DNA from: JAFDCJ01 sp964527835
GTDB taxonomy: Bacteria > Desulfobacterota > Desulfobacteria > Desulfobacterales > JAFDCJ01
Reading direction: 5' to 3'
Assembly: GCA_964527835.1 (NCBI GenBank)
Contig: CAZGNV010000010.1
Coordinates: forward strand, 1-64,000
Length of the DNA: 64,000 nt
The notes below the pieces were generated by a model. The model was not told the DNA's origin. It made no database searches and saw only the letters and a list, made by a program, of their open reading frames with translations. A program made the position numbers and the translations under genes. This document shows, in pieces, positions 14,923 through 22,849 of this stretch (position 1 is its first letter; the number at the start of each line of letters is the position of its first letter).

Positions 14923-15450
14923 TTAAGCGTTATCAAGTTTCAGATTAATCCATAAGAGAAAACATATGTTTATCGCAAAGGATATCAGGGCGAGTATTGT
15001 TGCCTTTCTTATCCTGCTTCCGAAAATCCTTATTTCTGTGCCTCCTCGGTTTTCTATGAACTGCATCAAGTCTCCCATTAAATATGTCGGCAGTACCAGC
15101 ACGGTTCCATAATAAATGATTGCAAACAAGATGACAAAAATTGAAAGTGCAGGCCAGTCTTGGTTCTTTGAGGCGATTGCAACAGCGCTTATCATTGCAA
15201 TAAATATGGAAGTCAAGAAAGTTGTTCTCTTATGGGCATCTGAAGCTAGGTCTGACATTTCCTGCCTGCCGTCGTCATTCATCTGAGGGTTAGGGCAATC
15301 AGCGTTGCTGCAATTATAATTTGGATATCTTTGGGATAAGGACCTGTGAATCAGAGTGTTGATATACCTGTTTTCCCAGAAGGAAGTGGCTTGTATGAAA
15401 ATAGACGCTAAGAAGGGTAGCGACTCAAGCAAACTAAAATCAAAGCGCAT
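14923..15450 (-). CDS. Membrane protein, third gene of cargo operon
   Basis: Not recognised; 175 residues. An N-terminal amphipathic section with CSNADC comes first, then three hydrophobic helices (about residues 78-95, 100-125, 150-170). It starts 12 bases after the stop of the gene before it, so it is the last gene of a three-gene reverse operon (16529 to 14923). Small multi-helix membrane proteins at the end of such cassettes are often effectors in defence systems; that is an analogy only. Confidence 0.5.
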   Translation of the reverse strand: MRFDFSLLESLPFLASIFIQATSFWENRYINTLIHRSLSQRYPNYNCSNADCPNPQMNDDGRQEMSDLASDAHKRTTFLTSIFIAMISAVAIASKNQDWPALSIFVILFAIIYYGTVLVLPTYLMGDLMQFIENRGGTEIRIFGSRIRKATILALISFAINICFLLWINLKLDNA

Positions 15451-15462
15451 TTTATTGGGCCC

Positions 15463-15879
15463 CTAGAATTCAACATCAATGTACATGTCAACTTCTGGCT
15501 GTCGTGAGCCTCTGCTTTTGTGCCATTTAAAATTACAGTGGATTTTTTCCATTAATAAAGGATTGGTCAACACAATTCTCCTGATATCCCTATAATTGGT
15601 ATTTCTCATGCTGATCACTATATTATTTTTACCCCATCTTGTCTCTCTTGTTTTAGTATTCAGGTCTTCAAATTCTATCTGGCCTCCGGAAACAGAGCGA
15701 GCGCTGAATTTGTCAATTGTGATTACTTGAGGCCTCTTGTTCTTGACGAGCACTATATGATCGACGTTATCGCCATGCTTTATTTTATATCTTTTCTTGC
15801 CATTGATATTGCCGGTCCATGTTTCAAAATTGATACCATGCATGGGGCTCTTTTTATCATGACAGATTTCACAGGTCAT
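15463..15879 (-). CDS. Hypothetical beta-rich protein with CxxC start
   Basis: Not recognised; 138 residues. It begins MTCEICHDKKSPMHG, a possible metal site of two cysteines and two histidines, and continues with alternating basic beta strands. No membrane segment. Middle gene of the reverse operon, 14 bases after the gene at 15894 and 12 before that at 15450. Confidence 0.5.
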   Translation of the reverse strand: MTCEICHDKKSPMHGINFETWTGNINGKKRYKIKHGDNVDHIVLVKNKRPQVITIDKFSARSVSGGQIEFEDLNTKTRETRWGKNNIVISMRNTNYRDIRRIVLTNPLLMEKIHCNFKWHKSRGSRQPEVDMYIDVEF

Positions 15880-15893
15880 ATTTTCATCCCTTT

Positions 15894-16529
15894 TCAGCCT
15901 GGAAAATTTTTAGAATTCCGTTTTATAATAGTATCAAGGTCTCTTTTCTCACTATCTGGGTAGGTCTCATCAACGCCAGGGGTGTGAAAATAAAGATCGC
16001 TAACTTTTTCGAAAATGTGCCGGTTGCTTGCGATGCCCAGTTCCTCATCATTATCTGAATCTCCATATGATATATCTGCCCATACTGTTAGCTGCGGGAT
16101 ATCGATTCTCAGAAATCGCATAGACCCAAGGTCGAAATCATACCTCTTGTTGGCGAAACCGGTAAGTTCAAACTCTTCTTCTATTTCAGAATCTGCATAA
16201 TCAGCAGAGATTTTACAGGTGATTTTATCTTTATCATCTGATATGATATAAGAATCATAAAGCTCTGAAACTATCTTTTCGAAATTGTCAAAGACCCATT
16301 CGCCGGAAACCTTGCCTTTCCAATAAGCAGAAAAGAGCTTCGGCTCAGTGACATACTTATCAACCAGAATAATCGGTCTTTCATTATACCTGAATGAATA
16401 AAGATGGACCTCTCCCCCCGCCCCATCTGACCCTTTTTCGACAAGCTGCAAATCAAATTTGCCTATGCTATCCAAAGTTATCTTCCCTGACTTATTCCCA
16501 AAAAGGCTTTTTAAAATCTTCTTTAGCAT
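15894..16529 (-). CDS. Hypothetical soluble protein, first gene of cargo operon
   Basis: Not recognised; 211 residues, acidic, beta-rich, no membrane segment or metal motif. ATG 16529 is preferred to GTG 16538, though either is possible; a 12-bp imperfect inverted repeat straddles this start region (16524-16558). It leads a tight three-gene operon with a zinc-like protein and a membrane protein. The operon diverges from the PD-(D/E)XK gene at 14208 only in orientation, not in promoter, so the two units are separate. Confidence 0.5.
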   Translation of the reverse strand: MLKKILKSLFGNKSGKITLDSIGKFDLQLVEKGSDGAGGEVHLYSFRYNERPIILVDKYVTEPKLFSAYWKGKVSGEWVFDNFEKIVSELYDSYIISDDKDKITCKISADYADSEIEEEFELTGFANKRYDFDLGSMRFLRIDIPQLTVWADISYGDSDNDEELGIASNRHIFEKVSDLYFHTPGVDETYPDSEKRDLDTIIKRNSKNFPG

Positions 16530-16558
16530 CGCAATCACAACTTATTATTGCGACGCTA
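16524..16558 (-). promoter_or_regulatory. Inverted repeat over start of cargo operon
   Basis: TAGCATCGCAAT (16524-16535) and ATTGCGACGCTA (16547-16558) pair with one mismatch around an 11-base centre and include the start codon of the first gene. It could be an operator or an mRNA hairpin that hides the start. Confidence 0.45.
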
Positions 16559-16839
16559 AAACTTAAAAGCATTTCGCTTAATAATCACGTGTTTTTTTGA
16601 ATAACAAATAATCATTGAAAAATCAAAAACATAGTTAATTTATCAGGCCATAATCGCAGGTGTCAAATAAATTATGCGCAGAAACATTCCTGTGGGATTG
16701 TATTCAAAATAAAAAAGGGCAAATTACCCTGTTTATTATCGTCAGAGAAAACATCCCCATGTCGTTTTTTGCTGAGGGACATGCCATTGCCCTGGCAAGG
16801 ATAAGGGTGTAAATGAATGGGTAAGATTTCGAGCCGCAA
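16559..16839. other. Intergenic region without a recognisable gene
   Basis: AT-rich DNA. A weak stem TTGCC/GGCAA lies near 16785-16800, and GCTGA/TCAGC flank about 75 bases (16770-16842). I see no convincing tRNA or gene. Confidence 0.3.
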
Positions 16840-17247
16840 TCAGCCATCCGTTTTCCAGGCTTCTGATACCAATTCGTTGAGCTTGTCCATTTGGGCTCTT
16901 GGGTCTTTTATTTGCAGGATTTCCCTGATTTTCCTTTCTGTGGGAAATCCGGGATTCTTTTCCTTCGCGATATTATCGAGATGGTCCCTGATTTCCTGCG
17001 GGAGTTTCAGGATGTTCAGGAGCTGGGTTATCCTTGCTCTCGATACGCCTTCCTTGCGTGACAGGTCCGCCTGGCTTTTCGCAAGTCCGGTGGTTAACAT
17101 TTCCTGATACTCTAGGGCCTTTTTGTACCAGTCAATCCTCGGTTTTTTCGGTGACTTTTTCGGCTCTATCTTTTTTAATATCAGCGGGTTGTATGGTATC
17201 GTGATGCATATTTGTTGGTTCGTATAGCGTCCGCGGTGGGGAGCCAT
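16840..17247 (-). CDS. ParB-like helix-turn-helix protein
   Basis: 135 residues, start MAPHRGRYTNQQ at ATG 17247 (an upstream in-frame ATG lacks support). The middle (about residues 55-95) is a KorB/ParB-type helix-turn-helix: SQADLSRKEGVSRARITQLL followed by NILKLP. The conserved N-terminal segment ICITIPYNPLILKK and IDWYKKALEYQ are familiar from proteins encoded beside site-specific recombinases in mobile elements. Arginine codons are mostly AGG/AGA as in the archaeal part, so the join to bacterial DNA lies upstream of it. Likely a DNA-binding partner in element maintenance or excision. Confidence 0.65.
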   Translation of the reverse strand: MAPHRGRYTNQQICITIPYNPLILKKIEPKKSPKKPRIDWYKKALEYQEMLTTGLAKSQADLSRKEGVSRARITQLLNILKLPQEIRDHLDNIAKEKNPGFPTERKIREILQIKDPRAQMDKLNELVSEAWKTDG

Positions 17248-17327
17248 CAACGAATGCAACCGCTTCCCTAATCGGTTGTTTAACAGATAGAGCCCCGCAT
17301 CACCGATGCGGGGTTTTCTTTTGTCCC
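17248..17327. other. Junction between archaeal-like and bacterial-like DNA
   Basis: Left of here genes use AGG/AGA arginine codons and archaeal promoters; right of here base composition, codon use and signals are bacterial. No tRNA, direct repeat or transposase end marks the change. A CAACCG/CGGTTG stem (17256-17277) lies in it, followed by a bacterial terminator. Confidence 0.6.
17291..17322 (+). terminator. Rho-independent terminator
   Basis: Perfect 9-bp stem CCCCGCATC (17293-17301) and GATGCGGGG (17305-17313), loop ACC, then TTTTCTTTT. It reads rightward, yet no rightward gene precedes it, as if the gene it served was cut off at the junction. Confidence 0.8.
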
Positions 17328-17484
17328 AATTCGGGGGACACCATACTTAATTATTGATTCCTCTCCATATCTCAATGCATGGAACAAATCCCCGGCGACC
17401 AGCTGAAAGCACGCAAATCTGCGCCGAAACCGAAAGCTGCAAATTAAGTATGGTCCCCCGAATTATCAGTATGTCCCCCGAATT
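17328..17484. repeat. REP-like inverted repeat element
   Basis: AATTCGGGGGACACCATACT (from 17328, arm to 17352) is inverted at 17442-17464 with one base gap, and a shortened third copy (AGTATGTCCCCCGAATT) lies at 17468-17484. Such GGGGGACACCATACTTAATT ends flank REP-associated Y1 transposase genes in deltaproteobacteria. The spacer holds a 22-codon frame (17379-17447), not a transposase, so this is a remnant or a non-autonomous copy. Confidence 0.6.
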
Positions 17485-17503
17485 GCCGAATTGCCCGAAT
17501 TAA

Positions 17504-18214
17504 TTATGACGAATTACATGCGTGCACCTTGAAATAGGAAAGACTGAAGAAGTTGCCCCTCTCGGTGTTGATGGTCGTGCCGGTGATCAGGGCAATCTGA
17601 CCCTCAAAATTTTTCTCCAGCCCCTGCACAATGGCCAGCAGGTCACGGTCGATTTGCTGCAGCAGGTATTTTGTCGCCTCCACCATATCGGGCGGGCGGC
17701 CCTGCCGGCTGCATTTTTCCAGGTAGGGAAGCATCAGCTGCTCGACGTGTTGCTGCTGGCGATCCAGCCGATCGTCGGCCTTGCGGCCGATGGCCTCATG
17801 GCCGGTCTGCAGCACCGCGGCCAGTGAACCGCAGGAGGCGGTCACTTCGGGCTGGCCCTTGCGCGGCACTTTGCCCCATTGTCCCCGGTGAAGCCCGATG
17901 TGGGGTCCGGCCGCCAGCAGCAGGTTTTTTTGCCCGTCGACTTGCGGGATATGGTGGCAGACCGCCGTCAGGCCGGTTTTGCCGCCGTGGCAGTAGCCCG
18001 CCAGGCCGCCGAATTTGAAGCGCTCCCCCCAGTAATTGTCCAGCAGCCGGTATTCGGGTTCATTGATTTCGTCGCAGCAGCCGCCTTCGGCAAAGCGGGT
18101 GTTTTGCGGGGTGAAGCCGTACTGCTGTTCCAGCAGGATGTTCTGGTTGGCAAAAAAAATGCGGGCGACCTCGGCATTCGGAAAAACGGATCGAATTTCT
18201 TGCAGCAGGTCCAT
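17504..18214 (-). CDS. LCIB/C-type beta-carbonic anhydrase-like protein
   Basis: 236 residues, start fixed by GGGAGGTG before ATG 18214. The segments CCDEIN, FGGLAGYCHGGKTGLTAVCH, HIPQVDG, LLLAAGPHIGLHRGQWGKVP and ASCG follow the pattern of the limiting-CO2-inducible protein B/C family, whose members are zinc beta-carbonic anhydrases with Cys-His-Cys ligands. It would interconvert CO2 and bicarbonate in the cytoplasm. It starts 13 bases after the transporter gene and is surely in the same operon, which hints that the transported solute carries, yields or needs bicarbonate. Activity is not certain without checking all ligand positions. Confidence 0.65.
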   Translation of the reverse strand: MDLLQEIRSVFPNAEVARIFFANQNILLEQQYGFTPQNTRFAEGGCCDEINEPEYRLLDNYWGERFKFGGLAGYCHGGKTGLTAVCHHIPQVDGQKNLLLAAGPHIGLHRGQWGKVPRKGQPEVTASCGSLAAVLQTGHEAIGRKADDRLDRQQQHVEQLMLPYLEKCSRQGRPPDMVEATKYLLQQIDRDLLAIVQGLEKNFEGQIALITGTTINTERGNFFSLSYFKVHACNSS

Positions 18215-18227
18215 GTTCACCTCCCTA

Positions 18228-20411
18228 TCACTGCACCCATTTAAGCACATCACGAATCACCGACCAGCGCGGCTGCCGGGGCTCGGCATCCTGCCCCAGG
18301 ATCCAGTGGTCATAGAGCTGCTTGAATTCCCCGGAGCCTTTTTTGAGGCGGATCCACTGGCTTAAAAAGTCGGCAAATTCCCTGTCGCGCCCCGCCACCG
18401 GATAGGCCAGCGGGATTTTGAAAATCGTCGGCAGGGGCACGACGGCCTTGAAGCGGGGATAGAGCAGGGTCCAGGCCGAGCCGCGTTCGGCATCCAGCAC
18501 CACCGCGTCGAGCTGATGGGGGTTGGTTTCAAAAAAAAGCCGCAAGGAGTCGATTTCGATGAGTTCGGCATTGGGCAGATAATTATGGATTTTTTTGAAA
18601 AGATAGTCGCTGAGCATGCTGGGAATGCCGATTTTCAAATGCGGCTGGCTCTGGACCGCTTCGTGGGTGGCAAATTCGGCCCGGCGGTAATCCCGGACGA
18701 TAAAGGCCAAAGTGGCGTCCATGTAGGGATCGGAAAAGGTCAATTTTTCCAGGCGCGGGGTGGTGACCGCAACCCCGGACATGACCACGTCAAAGAGCCC
18801 CGCCTCGAGGGCTTCAGCCATTTTGCTGCGCACAAAGGGGACGAATTCCAGTTTGACGTTTAACTCCCTGGCCAGCAGCTGGGCCATGTCCACATCCAGC
18901 CCGACCAACTCCCCGGTTTCGCTGAAGTAGGTAAACGGCAGGCCGTTGGGGCTGTAGCCGACCCGCAAAATACCGCTTTTGCGTATGCGCTGCAGGGCCG
19001 GACGCTTGAGGTCCAGCGGCTTTTTGACGTCAGCCGCGGATTTGTAAACCTGGCGGGGAACCGGAAAAACCAGCGACTGCATGTTGGCGATCACCTGGTC
19101 CTTGGTGTAGACATTTTTGACGGCGATGGCGAAATAGGCCCGGGTGCCCATGATCAGCCCCCCGGTCAGCACCAGACTGACAACCACATAGTTCAGCAGC
19201 TTCTTCTTGTTGATGGCCATGACCCCTGTCAGCGAAGCGGTGGCCAGCAGGGTGAAAATCACCAGGTTCATGGCGGCCAGCAGGGTGGCAAAACGTCCGT
19301 TGATGACCCCCGTGACCACGTAAAGCTGGTATAGGTCGGAGGGGAGGTGCAGCAGATCCAGCATGAACGGCATGGCCACATCCACGCCGCCGAAGAAGCT
19401 CAACAGCCCGGAAAGCACGAAGGTGGGATACTGTTTCAAGGTCAACGGGCCGCCGGTAAACCAGGCCGCAAAGAGGATGAACACCAGCATCAGCAGTTTG
19501 CCGATATTGGGAAAGTTAAACGAGATCGGCACGATGACATCCACGTAGGTGTCGGTTTTTTCTTTTTTGAGGTCGTATTTTTCAAACAGCTGCTTGCAGC
19601 ATTCCGTGAGCACTGTCAGGACGATAAACAGGTTGCCGGTGGTAAAGGCCGTCACCAGGGCATCCCTGGTCAGCCCGATGATATCGCGGTATTTAAACGG
19701 CGTCAGCGGGGCCACCAGCATGGGCAGAATCCAGAAGGTCAAAAAAACAGCGGCCACATTATAGCTGACGATATATACCTGCAGCCGGCCGAATTCATCG
19801 ATGGTCATGGTGCCGGCCGCCGCCGCCGTGATGGCGAACACCCCGACGGGGGTCAGCTTGACGATGATATTGGTCATGTGGATCAGTGCCTGGGCGCCGG
19901 TGTCCAGGGCATCCAGCAGCGTGTCCTTGTTTTGCATGCCCATCAGGGCGATGCCGGTCATGATGGAAAACAGGACCACCGCCGGCACGATGTTGTTGGC
20001 CAGTGAGTAGAAGGGATTGGAGGGGATGTACAGGCTGAGAAAATCGACGGACTTGGGCGGCTGCACGCTGGAGGTGCTGAAAAAGGCCGCTGACTCCCAG
20101 TGCGGAAACGAAAGGGGCAGCAGCAAAACCATGACAAAGGATATCCCCCAGAACAGCAGCAGCAAAATGCCGGCTTTTTTGGCCAGCAATTTCGCCTGAT
20201 CATAGGTCAGCCCGCCGATGCCCAGGATCAGCGAGACGGTGATATAGGGCAAAATGGTCATCTGCAGCAGTTTGATGAAGGCGCTGCCGATAATTTCCAG
20301 AAAGGCGCAATACTCGCCGAAAAAAATCCCCACCGCCAGTCCCAGTCCCATACCAATCATGATCTGGGCGGACAGGCCCGGTTTTTTTCTTTTTCTTTTT
20401 GCTGTAGCCAC
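18228..20411 (-). CDS. Dicarboxylate/amino-acid:cation symporter fused to periplasmic binding domain
   Basis: 727 residues in two parts. Residues about 15-440 are a DAACS (GltP/DctA-type) symporter with eight or more membrane segments and the re-entrant loop region. After a linker, residues about 470-710 form a type 3 extracellular solute-binding domain (ILRVGYSPNGLPFTYF, GLDVDMAQLLARELNVKLEF, VVMSGVAVTTPR) as in amino-acid ABC systems. The binding domain would sit outside the membrane and feed a sodium- or proton-coupled carrier. GTG 20411 follows AAGGAG. Substrate is probably an acidic amino acid or dicarboxylate. The partner gene downstream is a carbonic-anhydrase-like protein. Confidence 0.85.
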   Translation of the reverse strand: MATAKRKRKKPGLSAQIMIGMGLGLAVGIFFGEYCAFLEIIGSAFIKLLQMTILPYITVSLILGIGGLTYDQAKLLAKKAGILLLLFWGISFVMVLLLPLSFPHWESAAFFSTSSVQPPKSVDFLSLYIPSNPFYSLANNIVPAVVLFSIMTGIALMGMQNKDTLLDALDTGAQALIHMTNIIVKLTPVGVFAITAAAAGTMTIDEFGRLQVYIVSYNVAAVFLTFWILPMLVAPLTPFKYRDIIGLTRDALVTAFTTGNLFIVLTVLTECCKQLFEKYDLKKEKTDTYVDVIVPISFNFPNIGKLLMLVFILFAAWFTGGPLTLKQYPTFVLSGLLSFFGGVDVAMPFMLDLLHLPSDLYQLYVVTGVINGRFATLLAAMNLVIFTLLATASLTGVMAINKKKLLNYVVVSLVLTGGLIMGTRAYFAIAVKNVYTKDQVIANMQSLVFPVPRQVYKSAADVKKPLDLKRPALQRIRKSGILRVGYSPNGLPFTYFSETGELVGLDVDMAQLLARELNVKLEFVPFVRSKMAEALEAGLFDVVMSGVAVTTPRLEKLTFSDPYMDATLAFIVRDYRRAEFATHEAVQSQPHLKIGIPSMLSDYLFKKIHNYLPNAELIEIDSLRLFFETNPHQLDAVVLDAERGSAWTLLYPRFKAVVPLPTIFKIPLAYPVAGRDREFADFLSQWIRLKKGSGEFKQLYDHWILGQDAEPRQPRWSVIRDVLKWVQ

Positions 20412-20590
20412 GTGAACTGCTCCTTGCCGGATTCCGTTGGTGTCGTTCCGGTTTCATACCAGAGGATTCCTGGCGGCACAATAAATATATTGTCAAGAGG
20501 CAATACGACTGCTAAACTGCAGGCCGGCATGGGGACCGGATGGGTTTTGGCGGCCACACGGTGGCGGGACCGTAAAAAAAGGGGGGCAAA

Positions 20591-22303
20591 ATGTATGCAC
20601 AACGATTCTGGAAGAAAAACTGGGACGAGGGGCTGGATGATTTAAAGCCCGAAGAATTTGACACCACATACGTGGACATGATCCGGCGCAGCTTTGAAGA
20701 GCTGCCGGACAAAACCGCCCTGGCATACCTGGGGGTTGAAATCACCTTTGGCGAACTGGACGGCTATGCCAACCGGTTTGCCAATATGCTGCGGCAAAAC
20801 GGTTTTGAAAAAGGAGACGTTGTCGGCATCAACCTGCCCAATATCCCGGAATACCTCGTTTCGGTGGTCGGCACCCTGAGAGCCGGCTGCGTGGTGTCCG
20901 GGGTCTCGCCGCTGCTGTCCGCCGAGCAGATCAAATACCAGTTAAACGACCTGGGCAGCACCGGCAAAAAGGTCGGCCTGGTGACCCTGGATGCCATCTT
21001 TGCCGGTCACATCGTCAAGATCGCCGCGGATATCGAGCAGCTCAAACTGGTGGCCGCCACCAGCGTGGCGGGGTTTCTGCCGAAAATCAAGCAGGTGCTG
21101 GGCAAGCTGCTCAAAAAGATCCCGGCAGGCAAAATCGAAGCTTTGCCGGGAAAAACCGTGCTGGATTTTCACCGGGATGTTCTTAATAAATCTCCCTCCG
21201 ACCCGCTGAGCGTTGAGCTGACGCCTGACGATCTGGGCTGGATTCAATATACCGGCGGGACCACCGGGGCGCCCAAGGGTGCCATGCTGAGCCATCGCAA
21301 TGCAGCGCACAACATCTTGAGCATCAACCGCTGGCTCGGGTGGGAGTGGGGCCAGGGGGTTTTGCTGTCGGCCTTTCCCATGTTTCACATCGCGGGGCTG
21401 ACGGTGGCCGAAAGTGCGCTGTTTTTCGGCTGGCCCCAGGTTCTGATTCCCAATCCCCGGGACACGGCGCATATTTGCAAGGAAATGGAAAAATACAAGC
21501 CCACCAACCTGGCCAACGTGCCGTCGCTGTACCAGATGCTGATGGCCGACCCGGCCTTCAAAGAGCTGGATCATTCCGGGCTGGGGACCTGCATCTCGGC
21601 GGCCGCTCCCTTTCCGGAGCAATCCCAGCGGGAGCTGGAAGACATCATCGGCCAGGGCAAGCTGCTGGAGCTTTACGGCATGACGGAAACCTCGCCGGTG
21701 GCCACCATGAATCCCTCCAGGGGCAAGAAGAAGCTGGGCAGCATCGGGATGCCGTTTCTCAATGTGGAATGCAAGCTGGTGGACCCGGCCGGCGGCGGGG
21801 AGGTTCCGCTGGGAGAGGCCGGCGAAATTTGCATCAAGGGACCGCTGGTGATGCAGGGCTATTTGAACAAGCCTGAAGAGACGCGCAATGCGATCGATGA
21901 CGAGGGGTACATGCACACCGGTGATGTGGGGATCATGGATGAAGACGGTTTCATCCGGCTGGTTGACCGGACCAAGGACATGATCATCGTGGGCGGGTTC
22001 AAGGTGTTTTCCAGCAAGGTGGAGGATGTGCTGTCCAAGCATCCGGCCATTGAGCTGATGGCCCTGATCGGGATCGACAACCCCGCAAGGCCGGGTTCGG
22101 AAATTGTCAAGGCCTATATCCAGCGCAATCCCGCGTATCAATTCGACGGCGGCGAGGAAGCCCTCAAGGAAGAGATCATCAGATTCGCCAGGGAAAAATG
22201 CGCCCCCTACGAGGTGCCCAAAGTCATCGAGTTTGTCGACGAGATTCCGCTGACCGCCGTGGGCAAGATTGACAAGAAGGTATTGCGGGCCCGAAAAGCA
22301 TAA
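20591..22303 (+). CDS. Long-chain acyl-CoA ligase (AMP-forming)
   Basis: 570 residues of the ANL superfamily, with the P-loop YTGGTTGAPKGAMLSH, the adenylate motif YGMTET, and the hinge and C-terminal lysine region RLVDRTKDMIIVGGFKVFSS and TAVGKIDKKVL. It activates a fatty or related carboxylic acid with ATP and CoA to acyl-CoA in the cytoplasm. ATG 20591 follows GGGGGG. It diverges from the transporter; the 180-base region between (20412-20590) shows no clear promoter. The substrate chain length cannot be read from sequence. Confidence 0.85.
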   Translation: MYAQRFWKKNWDEGLDDLKPEEFDTTYVDMIRRSFEELPDKTALAYLGVEITFGELDGYANRFANMLRQNGFEKGDVVGINLPNIPEYLVSVVGTLRAGCVVSGVSPLLSAEQIKYQLNDLGSTGKKVGLVTLDAIFAGHIVKIAADIEQLKLVAATSVAGFLPKIKQVLGKLLKKIPAGKIEALPGKTVLDFHRDVLNKSPSDPLSVELTPDDLGWIQYTGGTTGAPKGAMLSHRNAAHNILSINRWLGWEWGQGVLLSAFPMFHIAGLTVAESALFFGWPQVLIPNPRDTAHICKEMEKYKPTNLANVPSLYQMLMADPAFKELDHSGLGTCISAAAPFPEQSQRELEDIIGQGKLLELYGMTETSPVATMNPSRGKKKLGSIGMPFLNVECKLVDPAGGGEVPLGEAGEICIKGPLVMQGYLNKPEETRNAIDDEGYMHTGDVGIMDEDGFIRLVDRTKDMIIVGGFKVFSSKVEDVLSKHPAIELMALIGIDNPARPGSEIVKAYIQRNPAYQFDGGEEALKEEIIRFAREKCAPYEVPKVIEFVDEIPLTAVGKIDKKVLRARKA

Positions 22304-22317
22304 CTGTTGGCTAACAC

Positions 22318-22643
22318 ATGCACGCCAAGGAACTGATCGACATAACCATGGACGGTGCCAACCGGCGGCAGCAGTTGTCGCGGCGTCTGCTGCGGGCGGC
22401 TGTTGCCGCCGACCACCGCCAATGCGCTGCGCGGATGAATCGGCCGTGTTTTTACGAAGGGAAACTGGATCCACGGCCTTTCCGTGTTGGAAAACTTTTT
22501 GCTGCCCCAGCTGCAGCATACCCGCCGACCGGGCACCTACCGAATCCATCGTTGAGATTCTGACTGAGGTGCGTACCCGGATTTTTCCGATCATCGATGA
22601 TACGCACCAGGCCCGTTTTTTCCTGAAGCAGTCAAATCCCTGA
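22318..22643 (+). pseudogene. Broken reading frame after the acyl-CoA ligase
   Basis: Protein-like fragments are spread over three frames: HAKELIDITMDGANRRQQLS in one, ADESAVFLRRE and EILTEVRTRIFPIIDDTH in another, and LENFLLPQLQHTRRPGTYRI in the third. Together they look like a short gene with at least two frameshifts. I do not recognise the family. It starts 14 bases after the ligase stop, so the intact gene was probably in that operon. Confidence 0.35.
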
Positions 22644-22749
22644 CCGCTTTCCTGTCATCCAGTCAAAATTACGGCGATTTCAAAATTTCAATTCAACTGC
22701 TATTCTAATAACAGCCGGAAATTAAAAACAAAATAAGAATATCCGTTAT

Positions 22750-22765
22750 CGGCATAACTCTTGCA
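22750..22765 (+). promoter_or_regulatory. Candidate sigma54 promoter
   Basis: CGGCATAACTCTTGCA has the GG-N10-GC core and the TTGC of sigma54 sites (GG 22751-22752, GC 22763-22764). Transcription would begin near 22776, ahead of the response regulator gene. 22644-22749 holds nothing else I can support. Confidence 0.55.
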
Positions 22766-22849
22766 ATACTGCATGGCGGGAGTCTATAAGCGGACAGCCC
22801 GAATGCCGGCATGGTTTCCCGGCGTCAATTTATCACCAGGAATCTCAGG

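Noticed and set aside
16763..16845. Possible tRNA remnant near the ParB-like gene
   Set aside because: TTCGAGC looks like a T-loop and GCTGA/TCAGC like acceptor arms, but no T-stem or anticodon stem pairs properly.
17256..17277. Anticodon-arm-like CAACCG...CGGTTG at the junction
   Set aside because: The loop has ten bases and no D- or T-arm is present; it is not a tRNA attachment site.
20942..22594. Long reverse-strand open frame opposite the acyl-CoA ligase
   Set aside because: It mirrors the ligase codons; GC-rich third positions keep it open. No motif or ribosome site.
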